Notes under the pieces: model-generated
What the model was told of the DNA's origin: nothing
The model's input: the letters and a program-made list of their open reading frames with translations, nothing else
Databases searched by the model: none
NCBI RefSeq assembly: GCF_000208925.1
Contig: NW_001914860.1
Span: 1,612 to 65,611 of the forward strand
DNA length: 64,000 nucleotides
Reading direction: 5' to 3'
From: Entamoeba histolytica HM-1:IMSS
Lineage: Eukaryota > Evosea > Mastigamoebida > Endamoebidae
Shown here: positions 52,876-63,715 of the stretch, piece by piece
Layout: every line of letters begins with the position of its first letter
Numbering within the stretch: position 1 is the first letter of the stretch
Position numbers and translations under genes: made by a program

Positions 52876-54175
52876 ATGCATTACAGGAGACACCACAAAA
52901 AATATAAAAAAATAAATAACCAAAAAAGAAGAAATTCATATCAACCAAGAAATATAAATGACAGAAGAATGAGTGAAAATAGGTATTATCTGTATGGACA
53001 GAGATACATGAATAATCACACTAACCATTACAATAATAATTATAACCATAACTATCAAAACATAGTTGATACAAATCATTTCACTCATCACTTCATTCAT
53101 AATCATCGTCATAAACACTTTAATAACAATAATTCAATATAAACAAACAGTACTATAATAGAAATAAATACCATAATAACACATAAAGAAGGTATAAACA
53201 ATATCAAAATAAGAAACAAAACAGAAATCAAAGAAAAGAAATGATTGAAATACAAAACCAAGAATATTGGAAAAGACTCTTTGAAGAAGAAATTAAAATA
53301 CTTACACCACAAGAAGTAGAAGAAATTAAAAATACCAAGATTAAAGAATATACATCATCAACAATATGGAGAAGATGGTATTTTCTTGCACGAGAAAAAA
53401 CCAAAACAATCAGAATGGAAGAAGAGACTATTAGTATGACGATGGAAGAAGACAATAATCAATATAACCCAATTGAGATTAATGATAATAGAATATACAA
53501 TAACTATGTAATGAGTATTGAAAATGAAGAAGACGATGATAAAGATTCTACGAGAGTAGAAGCTAGGCTTGCTGAGGAGAAGAAGAAGCTGGTAGAAGAG
53601 GAGAAGATGCTTGCTGAGGAGAAGAAGAGGCTAAAAGAAGAGGAGAAGAGGCTTGCTGAGGAGAAGAAGAGGCTAGAAGAAGAGGAGAAGAGGCTAGTAG
53701 AAGAAGAGGAGAAGAGGCTTGCTGAGGAGAAGAAGATCACTAAAGGAGAGAAGAAGAGGCTGGTAGAAAAGGAAGAAGAAAACAGTAAAAAGGAAAAAAG
53801 AGTAGAAGAAATAGAAAAGAAAGTGGAGGAGGATATGAAAGAGAAAGAAGAAATGAAAAAGGAAATACAAATAAAAGACCAAACCATAAAAAAACTAACT
53901 AAGGATATTATGGCATTAAAGAAGAAGCATGAGAATGAGATAAGCACAAAAAAACCACGAGTGCGATAAAAAAATATTCAAATTCCATGCTGAATCTGAA
54001 AGGAAAATGTCTGAAGTAAATTATTTAACACAACAATTGCTCTTCCTGAAAGATAAATTATCTAAATTAGAAAATAAAAATACACAAGAAGAAAAGAAGA
54101 AAGATGAGGTAACTTACAATATAACAGACTCATCTGAAACACAAATTGTAAATGACCTCTCCCCAATGTGGTAGT
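52876..54175 (+). pseudogene. LINE ORF1: basic N-terminus and coiled coil
   Basis: It starts at an ATG 10 nt into the element. The first 85 residues are basic and Asn/Tyr/His-rich, as in a nucleic-acid-binding region. A frameshift near 53140 and a stop near 53184 interrupt it. A long charged coiled coil follows (53241-53969). After another frame change it continues to about 54175 with a heptad region (YLTQQLLFLKDKLSKLE). ORF1 proteins of LINEs bind RNA and multimerise. Confidence 0.7.
53568..53738 (+). repeat. 42-bp tandem repeats coding for a 14-residue coiled-coil unit
   Basis: Units encode variants of LAEEKKRLEEEEKR, two heptads each, about four times, with one part-unit. The G content is clearly higher than in the surrounding DNA. 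The repeat lies inside LINE ORF1. Confidence 0.75.
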
Positions 54176-54180
54176 AGCTG

Positions 54181-57100
54181 ATGAAATATCATCAAGTGAA
54201 GATGTTCTTCCAAAAAAGAAAGTTAACGCAGAAATCCATTGAAGAAATTGATATTCAGCATAAGAATATCATCACATTAGAATTAGATAATCAAAAAACA
54301 ATGGAAGCAAACAGATAGAAAAGAAGAAATTTTAACACAATATAAATGTTTTGTTTTGAAATTATTTGAAAGAAAATTAAGAGGTCAAATTAAAGAAGAA
54401 ATAATAGAAAGATTAATACAAGAATTTGGAATTAAAGTTAATGATATTAATGAATATAAAGAAATATTGAAGAAGACATTTAAAATAAAGAATGAAAATA
54501 AAAGAGAAATCAATAGAATAATGGAGGAAGAAATAATAAAACACCAATGGAAAGATAATGAATTAAAAGAAATAATATCAAAAGTGAACAAGAAAGAAGA
54601 AATAGAAGAAGAAGAGGTAATGAAAGTATTTAAAGAAGAAGAAAAGAAAGAACAAGAAGATGTACAATTTATTAACTATTATTACAATAAGAAGAAAATA
54701 CATCAAATAATTAATATTATTAATAAAAATGAAATAATAATAAATACATTAGATGATTATTATCATTATATTAAATCTGTATCTTCCACTATTAACATCA
54801 TTAATAAAAATAAACAAGAAAGAAGTGGAAAGAAAAGTATAGAAAGAATATTACAATCAAAAATATGTAGATTGAGAGATTTACTCCATAATAAACAATA
54901 TATGAAATTAAAAAGAATATTACATATTAAGAAATATGATATATATCATATTAAAGTAAAAACAAATGAACAAATAAACTATTATAAATACTTATGAAAG
55001 ATGAAAAGAATAGAAATAGAAGCAAGAAAGAATAATTTGAAAAGAATAAGATGGAATTATAAAATGATGAAATATGGAAAAAGGCAACATCTAAATAAGC
55101 CTAAAGAAGATGAATAACCAGATAAAATCTCCACTATTAATTTCTGGAAAGGAATCTATGAAACTAACACTAATATAGATTTCCTGAATATTAATTTATA
55201 TGAAATATTAATTGAAAATAGAATTAATGATAGAATGTCTATAATCACTCCCAATGAATTAAACTGTGCTATTAAATTTACTGCTAACTGGAAGGCACCG
55301 GGAGTTGATAAAATACAATGATTTTTGATTAAATATTTAGAACAACCAATGAAATATTTATTAAAATTATTTAATGAATGGTTAAACAATCCTAATGAAA
55401 TACCTCTTCATTTTATTCAATGAAGAACAATATTAATATATAAGAAAGGAGATAAATTAGACACACAGAATTACAGACAAATAATTTGCTTAAATTGTCT
55501 GTTAAAAGTATATACATCAATATTAAAAATGAAAATAGAAAGCCAATTGATGCTAAATCCAATTGAAAAACAGCTATCATTAAATCAAATTGGATGTAAG
55601 AAATACACATATGCATCAAAAGAAGGATTATTATACAACACTATAATCCAACAATTATTATTAAAGGCTAAATGGAAGTGGGTAGAAACATACTATGACG
55701 TCTCCAAAGCATATGATAGTATTAATCATCAATGGATTAAACAATGCTTAATATATTTTAATATCCCACTTGTAGTAATTAATAGTATATTATATATATT
55801 AAATAATACACAACTTAATTTGTATTATAATCAAGAAAGTGTGGGTATAATTAATGTAGAAAGAGGAATAATACAAGGTGATAGTTTATCTCCACTTTTA
55901 TTTGTATTATCTATTGATATATTATCTAAACAATTAGATAAACAAATAAACAAATTAAATATTAAAATGAATGGAGAAGAAAAACAAGTCAAGTTAAACC
56001 ACATATTATATATGGACGATTTAAAGATAATAACTAATAGCCTCGATGAAATGGAAATTACACAAATTAACTAAAGAAATATTTAATGCAATAGGATTAA
56101 AAATTAATGTAGAAAAGAGTGTGATAATGACTAATATTAATAGTCAAATAAATGGTGAATTAGCTGAATTACCAAGAGTAACTAATGATAACCATTATAA
56201 ATATCTTGGTATTGAAATATGAGATAAAATAAATATTAATAAATATTGTACAAGAATATTAAATGATATATCTTCTATTCTATCATCATTAAACACTATG
56301 AAGTACAGCAGCCTCAATACAATAAGAAAGATTAATAATGATATAATCTCCAAATTAAGATATGGGTTTTGTATTGTCCCATGGAAACTATGAGAATTGG
56401 AGAAGATAGATAAACAAATAAGAAAATCATTGATACAACTCCAATTATATAGTAGAAACATCCCAAAAAGTAGATTATATGTTAAAATAAATGAAATGGG
56501 ATTATGATTAATGTCATCAAGAGATGAATATGATAAAGAATTATTAAGAATATATTTAAAATATAAATATCAAACACAGAAATAGGAGAAATGATAGAAG
56601 CAATAAAAGAAAATCCAAATGGAATAATTAAAAGAATGAAGAAAGCATTTGGTAAGAAGATTAATTTTAATGAATTAATGAATATAATAGAATTAAATGA
56701 AAGAAAGCACAATGTAAAGAAAGTATTTGAATGTGTAAATAATGAATTAAATGATAGATATTTAAGTGAATGGAAAGAAAAGAAATGTGGTGAATATATA
56801 AGATGTGCAAATGGCACTTTCAATGATAAAAAATTAACAGTAGCCACTTGGAGATCATTAAATATAAAAAGAAATACATTCCTCCAAATAATAAAGATTC
56901 AAGAAGGAGTAAGTATGACAGGAAATATTAAATCAAAAATACTCAAAAATGTTGATTTAAAATACTGTAAACATTGTCATAACACAATAGCATCTATTAA
57001 TCATATATTGTTAGGATGTCCTGTAATGAAAAAGAATCAAATATCAAAACATGATTATGTTTATAAACAAATATTTAAACACTTATTAACTACACATTTT

Positions 57101-57673
57101 AATGAATTTGATGCAATTGACTTTAATAATCCTCCAAAATGTATTTATAATGATAAAATGATAATAACTTACATTATTGATTTATTGGTTAATGATAATT
57201 CTTTCCATGCTAGAAGACCAGATATATAATATCAAAATATTACAGAAAAGAAAGGATATATCATAGATGTTGTTACATGTCAAGATAATAATTTAGAATT
57301 AAATTAAATTCATAAAATAAATAAGTATAAAGAATTACAATAGAAAATAAGAAATAATAGAGAATTAATATATGTAGAAATAATACCTGTAATATTATCA
57401 ATAAATGGATTAATACATAAAGAATCATTAAGAAGATTAAAAGTACTGAAATTACAATTACACTTCCCCAAAATCCTACGAACAATAATAATAAAAAATA
57501 TGAAAGACTTAATGTTTTACACATTCAATTCTGGCAACACATTAGAAGAAGAACAATCTAATGCGAGCATGCTAGAAATGAACTCTATTACACAAATAAA
57601 GCATATTGAAGAAACTGAAATAATCACTTCTCAATATGAAGAAAATCCAATTGTGGATATTTCTAATAATTGA
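54181..57673 (+). pseudogene. LINE ORF2: reverse transcriptase and restriction-like endonuclease, broken
   Basis: RT motifs are in order: an NWKAPGVDKIQ segment, YRQIICLN, YYDVSKAYDSINHQ (motif A), IIQGDSLSPLLFVLSIDI (motif B) and YMDDLKI (motif C). Then follow a KHCHNT-HILLGC zinc motif, and RPDI and IIDV of the endonuclease. Stops include TGA at 54995, 55319, 55421, 56220, 56391 and 56505, TAA near 55114, and shared frame changes after YMDD and near 56583. Several TGA codons fall where a Trp would fit the family. Confidence 0.85.
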
Positions 57674-57698
57674 CCTTTTTTTTTTTTTTTTTTTTTTT

Positions 57699-57717
57699 TA
57701 ATGAATATTCTAATGAA
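57699..57717. repeat. 19-bp target-site duplication, 3' copy
   Basis: Identical to 52847-52865 and placed directly after the 24-T tail of the LINE. Confidence 0.85.
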
Positions 57718-58233
57718 TAATTTATTTTTAATTTAAACAGATAACTTTTAGAATATTTTTCAAGTTAGTTTGTTGTTGTTTAAGTCTTAGTTTTTAGTAT
57801 TATTCCTTTTACCTCCAACGGATATTAATTAATATTATATTTGTCATTAAGTTAAGGTAACATGAGTCATAAATACTTGCATCTTTATCATTTTATGTAA
57901 TTATATAATTGCATGGTCGATCATTAAGATTACTATGATTAAATTTCTTTATGTTTTTAATTTATTATTTCTATTACTTTATTAACCATTTCTATCAACC
58001 CAAAATTATTTCTCTAGAAGTGTGGTTCTCTTTATTCATTTAGTAATCAACATAATGAATAATCATACTTTCAGTGTTAGTTGGTAATTCTTTTAAATGG
58101 GAAATTAAAAAAAAAAAACGATTTGATAATAAAATTGATGCAAATTAAAAAAATTAATATAATAAAAAGGTAATACCAAAAAGTTCCAAGTAATTCTTAG
58201 ATGTAATCAATAAAAAAATTTTAAAAATATTAA
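57718..58233. other. Intergenic spacer
   Basis: AT-rich DNA following the LINE target-site duplication. No gene or clear element was recognised; it includes the 3' flank of the chorein-domain gene. Confidence 0.4.
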
Positions 58234-60945
58234 TCACTTTTTCTTAGAAAATTGAGCAATTTGTCTTGTTAACTCTTCTTTTTGCTCTGCTAACATGAAA
58301 TTTTTCATTTGAATTTCTGCAAGTTCTGAAGACAATTTTTGAGTATAGTCATTACATTGTTCAACAAGGAGACTTTGTGAACTAAGTGATACCTTTGATT
58401 GTACATCTTCACAATCAAAACTACATTCTGATAATGAAAGAGAACAAGTAAATCCATGATAAATACTTTTAATGAATTGTTTTATTTTTTCAATTTCTGG
58501 CTTCTTTTCTAATTTACGTGTTTCTTTATAATTATTAAGTAAAGACTTAGTAGTTGTTTTAATATGTTCAGGATGGTCTATGAATGATATAATCCAATCT
58601 TTTATATCAATTCCAAAGAGAGAATCAAATCTTAATTCTAACCCATATAATGATATCTTAAAATGAAGTTGTTTTGGTTTACTTAATAAACAACCAACAT
58701 CATAATTTGTTGAAATAGAAATAGAATGTTCATCTTGTGGTAATGGTTTTGTTATTATATTACTAAATGGAGATAATATTTTCTCAACATGATTTGATTT
58801 ACAATTATCCATAAATAAACAAAATCCTCTTTGGAGAGAATCTCCAACACATACAAATGATAAATTCTTAAAGATAAATTCAGATGTACTTTCATTTGGA
58901 GTTACACTTAATATTGTTGTAAAAGGTAATTCAAATGAACCATTTTTTATTATAATACTTGAACATAATGTTGGTACATCCCTTTTATCTAATAAAGGTA
59001 ATAAATAATTATTTAAAAATGAAATTGTTGAATCAATAATACTTGTTGATTTTGAAGACACTTCTTTTGCAATTTGATTAAATTGTTCTCCAATAGCATT
59101 ATTAATTGATTTAAATAATTGAGTGAAATATTTATTTAATGATAAATAAATCATAGAATTTAAATTAATTTGAATATTTGTTATAATACCTTCAAATCCA
59201 ATCATTAAAGGTATAGGACTATGCTCATATTCAGTTACTCCATTAAAAATAGCTTTTATTGGTGAAACAATTTCATTTTTCTCTCCTTTTTCATTAACAT
59301 GAATAATTTTAATACCATCAATACCAACTGTATATTTAATTTTTCTTCCATCTTTAACATAATTAAGATCCCTTTGTATAACTTCTTTAGAATATTTGTT
59401 CATTGTTAAATTTAAAAATTTTGGTGAATTATTAAATTCTATTCCTTCAATATACATATTACAACCACCACCCTCTTCAAATGGAATACTCAAAATACAA
59501 TTCTTTATTTGGACTGTCATGTCTAATCTTTCTACAATATCCATAAATGAGTTAAGACCACACTTTTGAGCTATGACAGTTAAATGTTTTCTAAGAAGGT
59601 TAACAATCAATTTTGATACTTCTATAAAATTTTTAGTGCTTTCAGATTGTTGTTTAATTTGTTTTTCTTGTTGAGAGTTATTTAATTTATCTATAATAGT
59701 TAACTTAATAAAATCAATCAATTTTAAAACAACAGCACTTTCAAATGATATTTCAATTCCATCTAATGAAATGTTCATTGTTATTTTATTAAGTATTCCT
59801 TCATTAATTATTACATTAATTCTAGTGTTAAATACATTATCTCCAAAAGCACTTAATACTCTTTTTCCTATTCCATTCGATTCATAAATCATTTCAACCA
59901 TTCCAACACCACTAGAAAAATTAATACAATGAGTATTTTGACTATTTTCAATTGAAATATTTGAACGAAATTGTTCTGTAACAAGTCTTAATATTTCAGT
60001 AGCACCTTCATTTTTAACAGTTATTTCAAATGTTCCTAATCTTATAGAAATAATAGTTTTTCCAGAATGATCTTGTTTTTGTTTAATACCATCATTTCTA
60101 AATAATAAAGAAGAAGTATAAATACTAATAAAATGAGATATAAATGATGAAGTAGTCATATACTCTTCAGTTAATAAAACAAGTCTTAATCTATTAATAT
60201 TTAAAGACACATTTGTTTCTATTAATTGGTAAGTATCTTCATCTCTAATTTGAGTAATTTTACCATCAATATTCATATTTCTAATTAAATAGAATTCTTT
60301 GTTATTTTTAATTACTCTCATATTAAAATTTTTTATTTCAACAACTCTTCTTAAAGTAAATACATTGTTTTCAGCAACTTCTGTTCCAATTTCACTAATT
60401 TTCTAACGAAATTAATAAATAATAATTATTATTTACATATCATTATGTAATATAATTTTGAATCAACAAACTTTAAAATTCTTATCTGCAAAATAAGAAC
60501 AAAATGATTCAAATGAAATAATTATTTTCACATCTTTACTTTGATATTCAAATATAAAATTATTAACATTAATAAGTATTGTATCTATAATTTGTCTTTT
60601 TGACTTCTTTGTTGTTGATTTAATTATTACAACAGTTTTTGTTTTATTTTCTGTGTCAACTTCTTTTGCTGAAGCATGAACCCCATCAATTTCAATTATA
60701 ATAGGTTTTTTCATTAATGATAATGGAACAGTAACATTCATTTCATTACATTCTGCACTTTCAATTTCAATAGCTTTTGGTAACATCATCATTTTACCAA
60801 TAACTTGTTCTTTTAACTGGACATTTCTTAATTGAACAGAACTATTTGTTCCAAGTTTAATATCATTTCCACTTCCAAGGTCAGGACATGATTTAATGTA
60901 ATTAGATAATACTTTCTTTAATACTTTTGACACTAATAAATCCAT
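58234..60945 (-). CDS. Chorein-N bridge-like lipid-transfer protein (BLTP3/VPS13-like)
   Basis: Join of 58234-60402 and 60472-60945 on the minus strand, predicted 880 residues. The 69-bp intron (60403-60471) starts GTTTGTT and ends TTAG. Both exons are in phase 0, and joining removes a stop. The first 110 residues match a chorein N-terminal domain (VSKVLKKVLSNYIKSCPDLG, a VQLRNVQLKEQVI segment, then PIIIEIDGVHASA), closest in pattern to BLTP3/UHRF1BP1. The rest has repeated beta-strand segments as in the hydrophobic groove of such proteins, and ends in a coiled coil. These proteins move lipids at membrane contacts. The protein is short for the class. The frame continues to 60954, but the first ATG is at 60945. 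Confidence 0.72.
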
Positions 60946-61028
60946 GAAAAACAAATATGTTATTTTAGAGATGATAAATTAAAAAAAATTTTGTTAACAA
61001 AAATTTTTTATTTAAAAATTTTTTGTTT

Positions 61029-62324
61029 TTAAATAGAAGTATCAACTAAACTTCCTTCAACATAGACTTCTTTTATTACTCTAGAATCTCCTTGTAAAAT
61101 AAATCTCTCTACCATTTGTTCATTACTATTCCATTCAAAAAGGTCAATTGGAGAATCATTAGCATTTAAGTCAACTCTTAAAGCATCAAACTTTTTACCA
61201 ACTTCAAATGATCCAATTTGGTCTTGCATATTTAAACAATGAGCTCCACCATTTGTTGCTAAATAAATAATCTCTGATAATGAAACTGGTTCTGTTTTAT
61301 TTACAATGTCATTGATATTACCAACAATAAGTCCAAGTCTCATTGAGTCAAGAATGGAAGCAGAAAAACCACCTGCAATATCAGTTCCCATTCCCATTTT
61401 TATTCCTTTACCAAGAGCTTTTTTTACTGGACAAAATCCTGATTTCATTGTTAAATTAGCATTTGGACAATGGATAAGTGAACTTTCATGTTTTTTAATA
61501 ACATCCATTTCTTCATCTGAAAGATGGATTGAATGTGCAAGAAGAGTTTTATCAGTAAGACACTCATATTGTTCATACACATCAGTATAATTTTTACATT
61601 CAGGATACATACTTTTAATTAAATCACATTCTCCTGGTGATTCAGAAAGATGTGTTTGAAGGAAAACATCTCTTTCTTGTGCAAGTTGACCAAGTTTTTT
61701 CATAAGGTCTCGAGTACATGAAACAGCAAAACGAGGAGTAATGATTGGTTTAACAAAATGATAACCCTTAAAAGATTCAATGAACCTAATTGTCTCTTGA
61801 ATACTTTTATCTGTACTTTCTTTTAAATTATCAGGGAACATTTGGTCTTGATTAACTTTTCCAATAAAAGCACGTTGATGTCTTTTTTCACAAATATTAG
61901 CAAGAATTATATCTGAATCTGTGTGAATAGTCCCAAAATAAGAGGCAGTAGTTGTACCATTTTGTAATGTCTTTCGTACAACTTGATTATAAAGCTTTTC
62001 TGCATAATTCTTATCAGCACATTTTGGTTCAAATTTATGAACTGTAGCTTCTAACCATTCAAGTAAAGGTTTACCAAAAGCAGTTCCAATAAATGCGTAT
62101 TGTGGAGCATGAAGATGACAATCTATAAGTCCTGGGAATAAAAATTCACCACTCTTTAAAACAATTACATCATTTTCTGAGTATTGTTTTGGAAGTGTAT
62201 TTTCAATGAAAATAATAGAACCATTTTCAACTCCAATAAAAGAGTCTCTAAATCTGATTTGGTTAGAAGTTGGAGTATCAATAATTAGTCCTTTAAATAC
62301 TTTAACCTGTTTTGTTTCAGACAT
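61029..62324 (-). CDS. Guanine deaminase (amidohydrolase superfamily)
   Basis: A 431-residue metal-dependent hydrolase that converts guanine to xanthine in purine salvage. Zinc ligands are visible: HLH in FPGLIDCHLHAPQYAF (about 63-78), the later His of THLSESPGE, the His of LLAHSIHLS and the Asp of MGTDIAGG. The guanine-deaminase-specific PQY after the first motif and the RFAVSC segment are present. The length matches the family (about 450). Entamoeba cannot make purines de novo, so a salvage or degradation role fits. The start is the first ATG, with GTTGAACT 25 bp upstream. Confidence 0.92.
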   Translation of the reverse strand: MSETKQVKVFKGLIIDTPTSNQIRFRDSFIGVENGSIIFIENTLPKQYSENDVIVLKSGEFLFPGLIDCHLHAPQYAFIGTAFGKPLLEWLEATVHKFEPKCADKNYAEKLYNQVVRKTLQNGTTTASYFGTIHTDSDIILANICEKRHQRAFIGKVNQDQMFPDNLKESTDKSIQETIRFIESFKGYHFVKPIITPRFAVSCTRDLMKKLGQLAQERDVFLQTHLSESPGECDLIKSMYPECKNYTDVYEQYECLTDKTLLAHSIHLSDEEMDVIKKHESSLIHCPNANLTMKSGFCPVKKALGKGIKMGMGTDIAGGFSASILDSMRLGLIVGNINDIVNKTEPVSLSEIIYLATNGGAHCLNMQDQIGSFEVGKKFDALRVDLNANDSPIDLFEWNSNEQMVERFILQGDSRVIKEVYVEGSLVDTSI

Positions 62325-62348
62325 AAAACCAATACGAATATAATAATC

Positions 62349-62356
62349 AGTTCAAC
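62349..62356 (-). promoter_or_regulatory. GAAC element of the guanine deaminase gene
   Basis: GTTGAACT on the minus strand, 25 bp before the ATG. A second GAAC in the opposite orientation (ATGAAC, near 62365) lies beside it. Confidence 0.45.
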
Positions 62357-62510
62357 TTTTTCAATGAACACGTTATTATTCCAGAATAATCTTTAAGTCA
62401 AAAGTAGAATATATTACTTGAGGCACGAAAAAAAGATATTCGTTTTTGTTCCACACTTAAAGCTTCTTTATCAAAAAAAAAAAACAAAATAAAATAACAA
62501 AAAAATTTAC

Positions 62511-63473
62511 TTATTTCTTTACTTCAGTAACACCAGTTGGATAAATTGCATCATTAGCAATACCACATTGATTATTCTTATTTCTGGACATTAAAATATA
62601 ACCATCCATTCCCCATGAAGTTCCCCATGAATTTCTTACAATGTAATAATCTTGACCATCTTGAGATCCATATCCAACAGCACAAACAGCATGATTAAGA
62701 ATAACCTTTTTACATTTTGGTTCATCATAAACTCCTGATTTATATAATTGGAAAGATGCTTGACCTGCATCAATAGCAACAGCAACTGGTCCTTCAGCAA
62801 TAGCTTCAACTAAAGCAACTTCATTTCTTTGTTCAACAATAACTTGTCCAGCATTCTTAACAATAATTTTATCAGCATCATATTGACAAGTTCCATTTGT
62901 TGCAGTATATGGATAATCCTTTTCTTGCATTACTCCATTTCTCTTTGTGTAAGCGAAGACATATAAAATAGAGCCACCATTACATCCATTATTTTTGTTA
63001 CTACAGTCAACTATTTGTTGTTCAGAAAGGTCAAGATTATCAGCATTATAAGTTTGAGAACCACCAATCAATAATCTTGATTCAATAGCAGCAAGAGACC
63101 CAAATGAATAACATGAACCACATTGGGCTTGATCTCTAATTGGAGTAACTTTTCCTTCAGCTCTCCAATCAATAGCTGTTGGAATATCTCCTTTAATAGC
63201 TTTTCTAACTGGGGCATTAACATTCTTAACAGTTCTAGCCTTTAATAAAGTATTATATTCAGCATTAGTCATGGCAGCATATGGACCATCAACAGATAAT
63301 TGGAAATTATGTTGTTGGTTAAATTTGGCAACAAACATAGAGTTCATATTAAAGATAGCTCTTCTTCTTAATAATTCAATTCCTTTGAATTTTTGATTAT
63401 TTTTTGCCATCCATTTATCAAAGCTAATAGCATTGCTCAATGAAATGAGAGTAACAAAGAGTAAACCAAACAT
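62511..63473 (-). CDS. Papain-like cysteine protease (Entamoeba CP family), second copy
   Basis: A 320-residue C1A protease with a signal peptide (about 1-15), a prodomain to about 95 and a mature start near IPTAIDWR. The triad is complete: Cys121 (CGSCYSFG, Tyr after the Cys), His261 (LNHAVCAVGYG) and Asn281 (VRNSWG). The oxyanion Gln is in IRDQAQ. The last 90 residues and their DNA nearly match the protease at 50842, while the prodomain and first half of the mature enzyme are clearly more diverged. Both genes lie on the minus strand with a LINE, a lipid-transfer gene and guanine deaminase between them. A GAAC site (63533-63536) lies about 60 bp upstream. Confidence 0.93.
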   Translation of the reverse strand: MFGLLFVTLISLSNAISFDKWMAKNNQKFKGIELLRRRAIFNMNSMFVAKFNQQHNFQLSVDGPYAAMTNAEYNTLLKARTVKNVNAPVRKAIKGDIPTAIDWRAEGKVTPIRDQAQCGSCYSFGSLAAIESRLLIGGSQTYNADNLDLSEQQIVDCSNKNNGCNGGSILYVFAYTKRNGVMQEKDYPYTATNGTCQYDADKIIVKNAGQVIVEQRNEVALVEAIAEGPVAVAIDAGQASFQLYKSGVYDEPKCKKVILNHAVCAVGYGSQDGQDYYIVRNSWGTSWGMDGYILMSRNKNNQCGIANDAIYPTGVTEVKK

Positions 63474-63715
63474 TAAAAATGAGAGTATATTAGTTTTTTT
63501 GTAAATTTAGATTACTTCTGACGAAAAGCCACGTTCTTTAAAAAATTGATTAAAATAACTCATATGTTTATTATCTTTCATTTAGAGGTAATAATTCGTT
63601 TATATTTTTATCTTTTCAATTTTTTAGAGAAGAACTTTCTATATTGATTTTTATTATCCAAAAAATTTTTCTATAAAATAAAAAAATTAAAATAAGTTGT
63701 TAAACAGTAACTCGT

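Larger units (their letters stand above)
52866..57698 (+). mobile_element. Full-length LINE (R4-clade non-LTR retrotransposon), inactivated
   Basis: The element is 4.8 kb, the size known for full-length Entamoeba LINEs. A 19-bp target-site duplication bounds it, and its 3' end is a run of 24 T. It has two open regions in order: ORF1 (coiled-coil protein) and ORF2 (reverse transcriptase plus a CCHC motif and a PD-D restriction-like endonuclease). Both are broken by stops and frameshifts, so it cannot make its own proteins. The intact duplication and clean tail point to a fairly recent insertion. Confidence 0.9.

Noticed and set aside
53504..53947. Ser/Phe-rich minus-strand frame
   Set aside because: Reverse of the Glu/Lys/Leu coiled-coil repeats of LINE ORF1.
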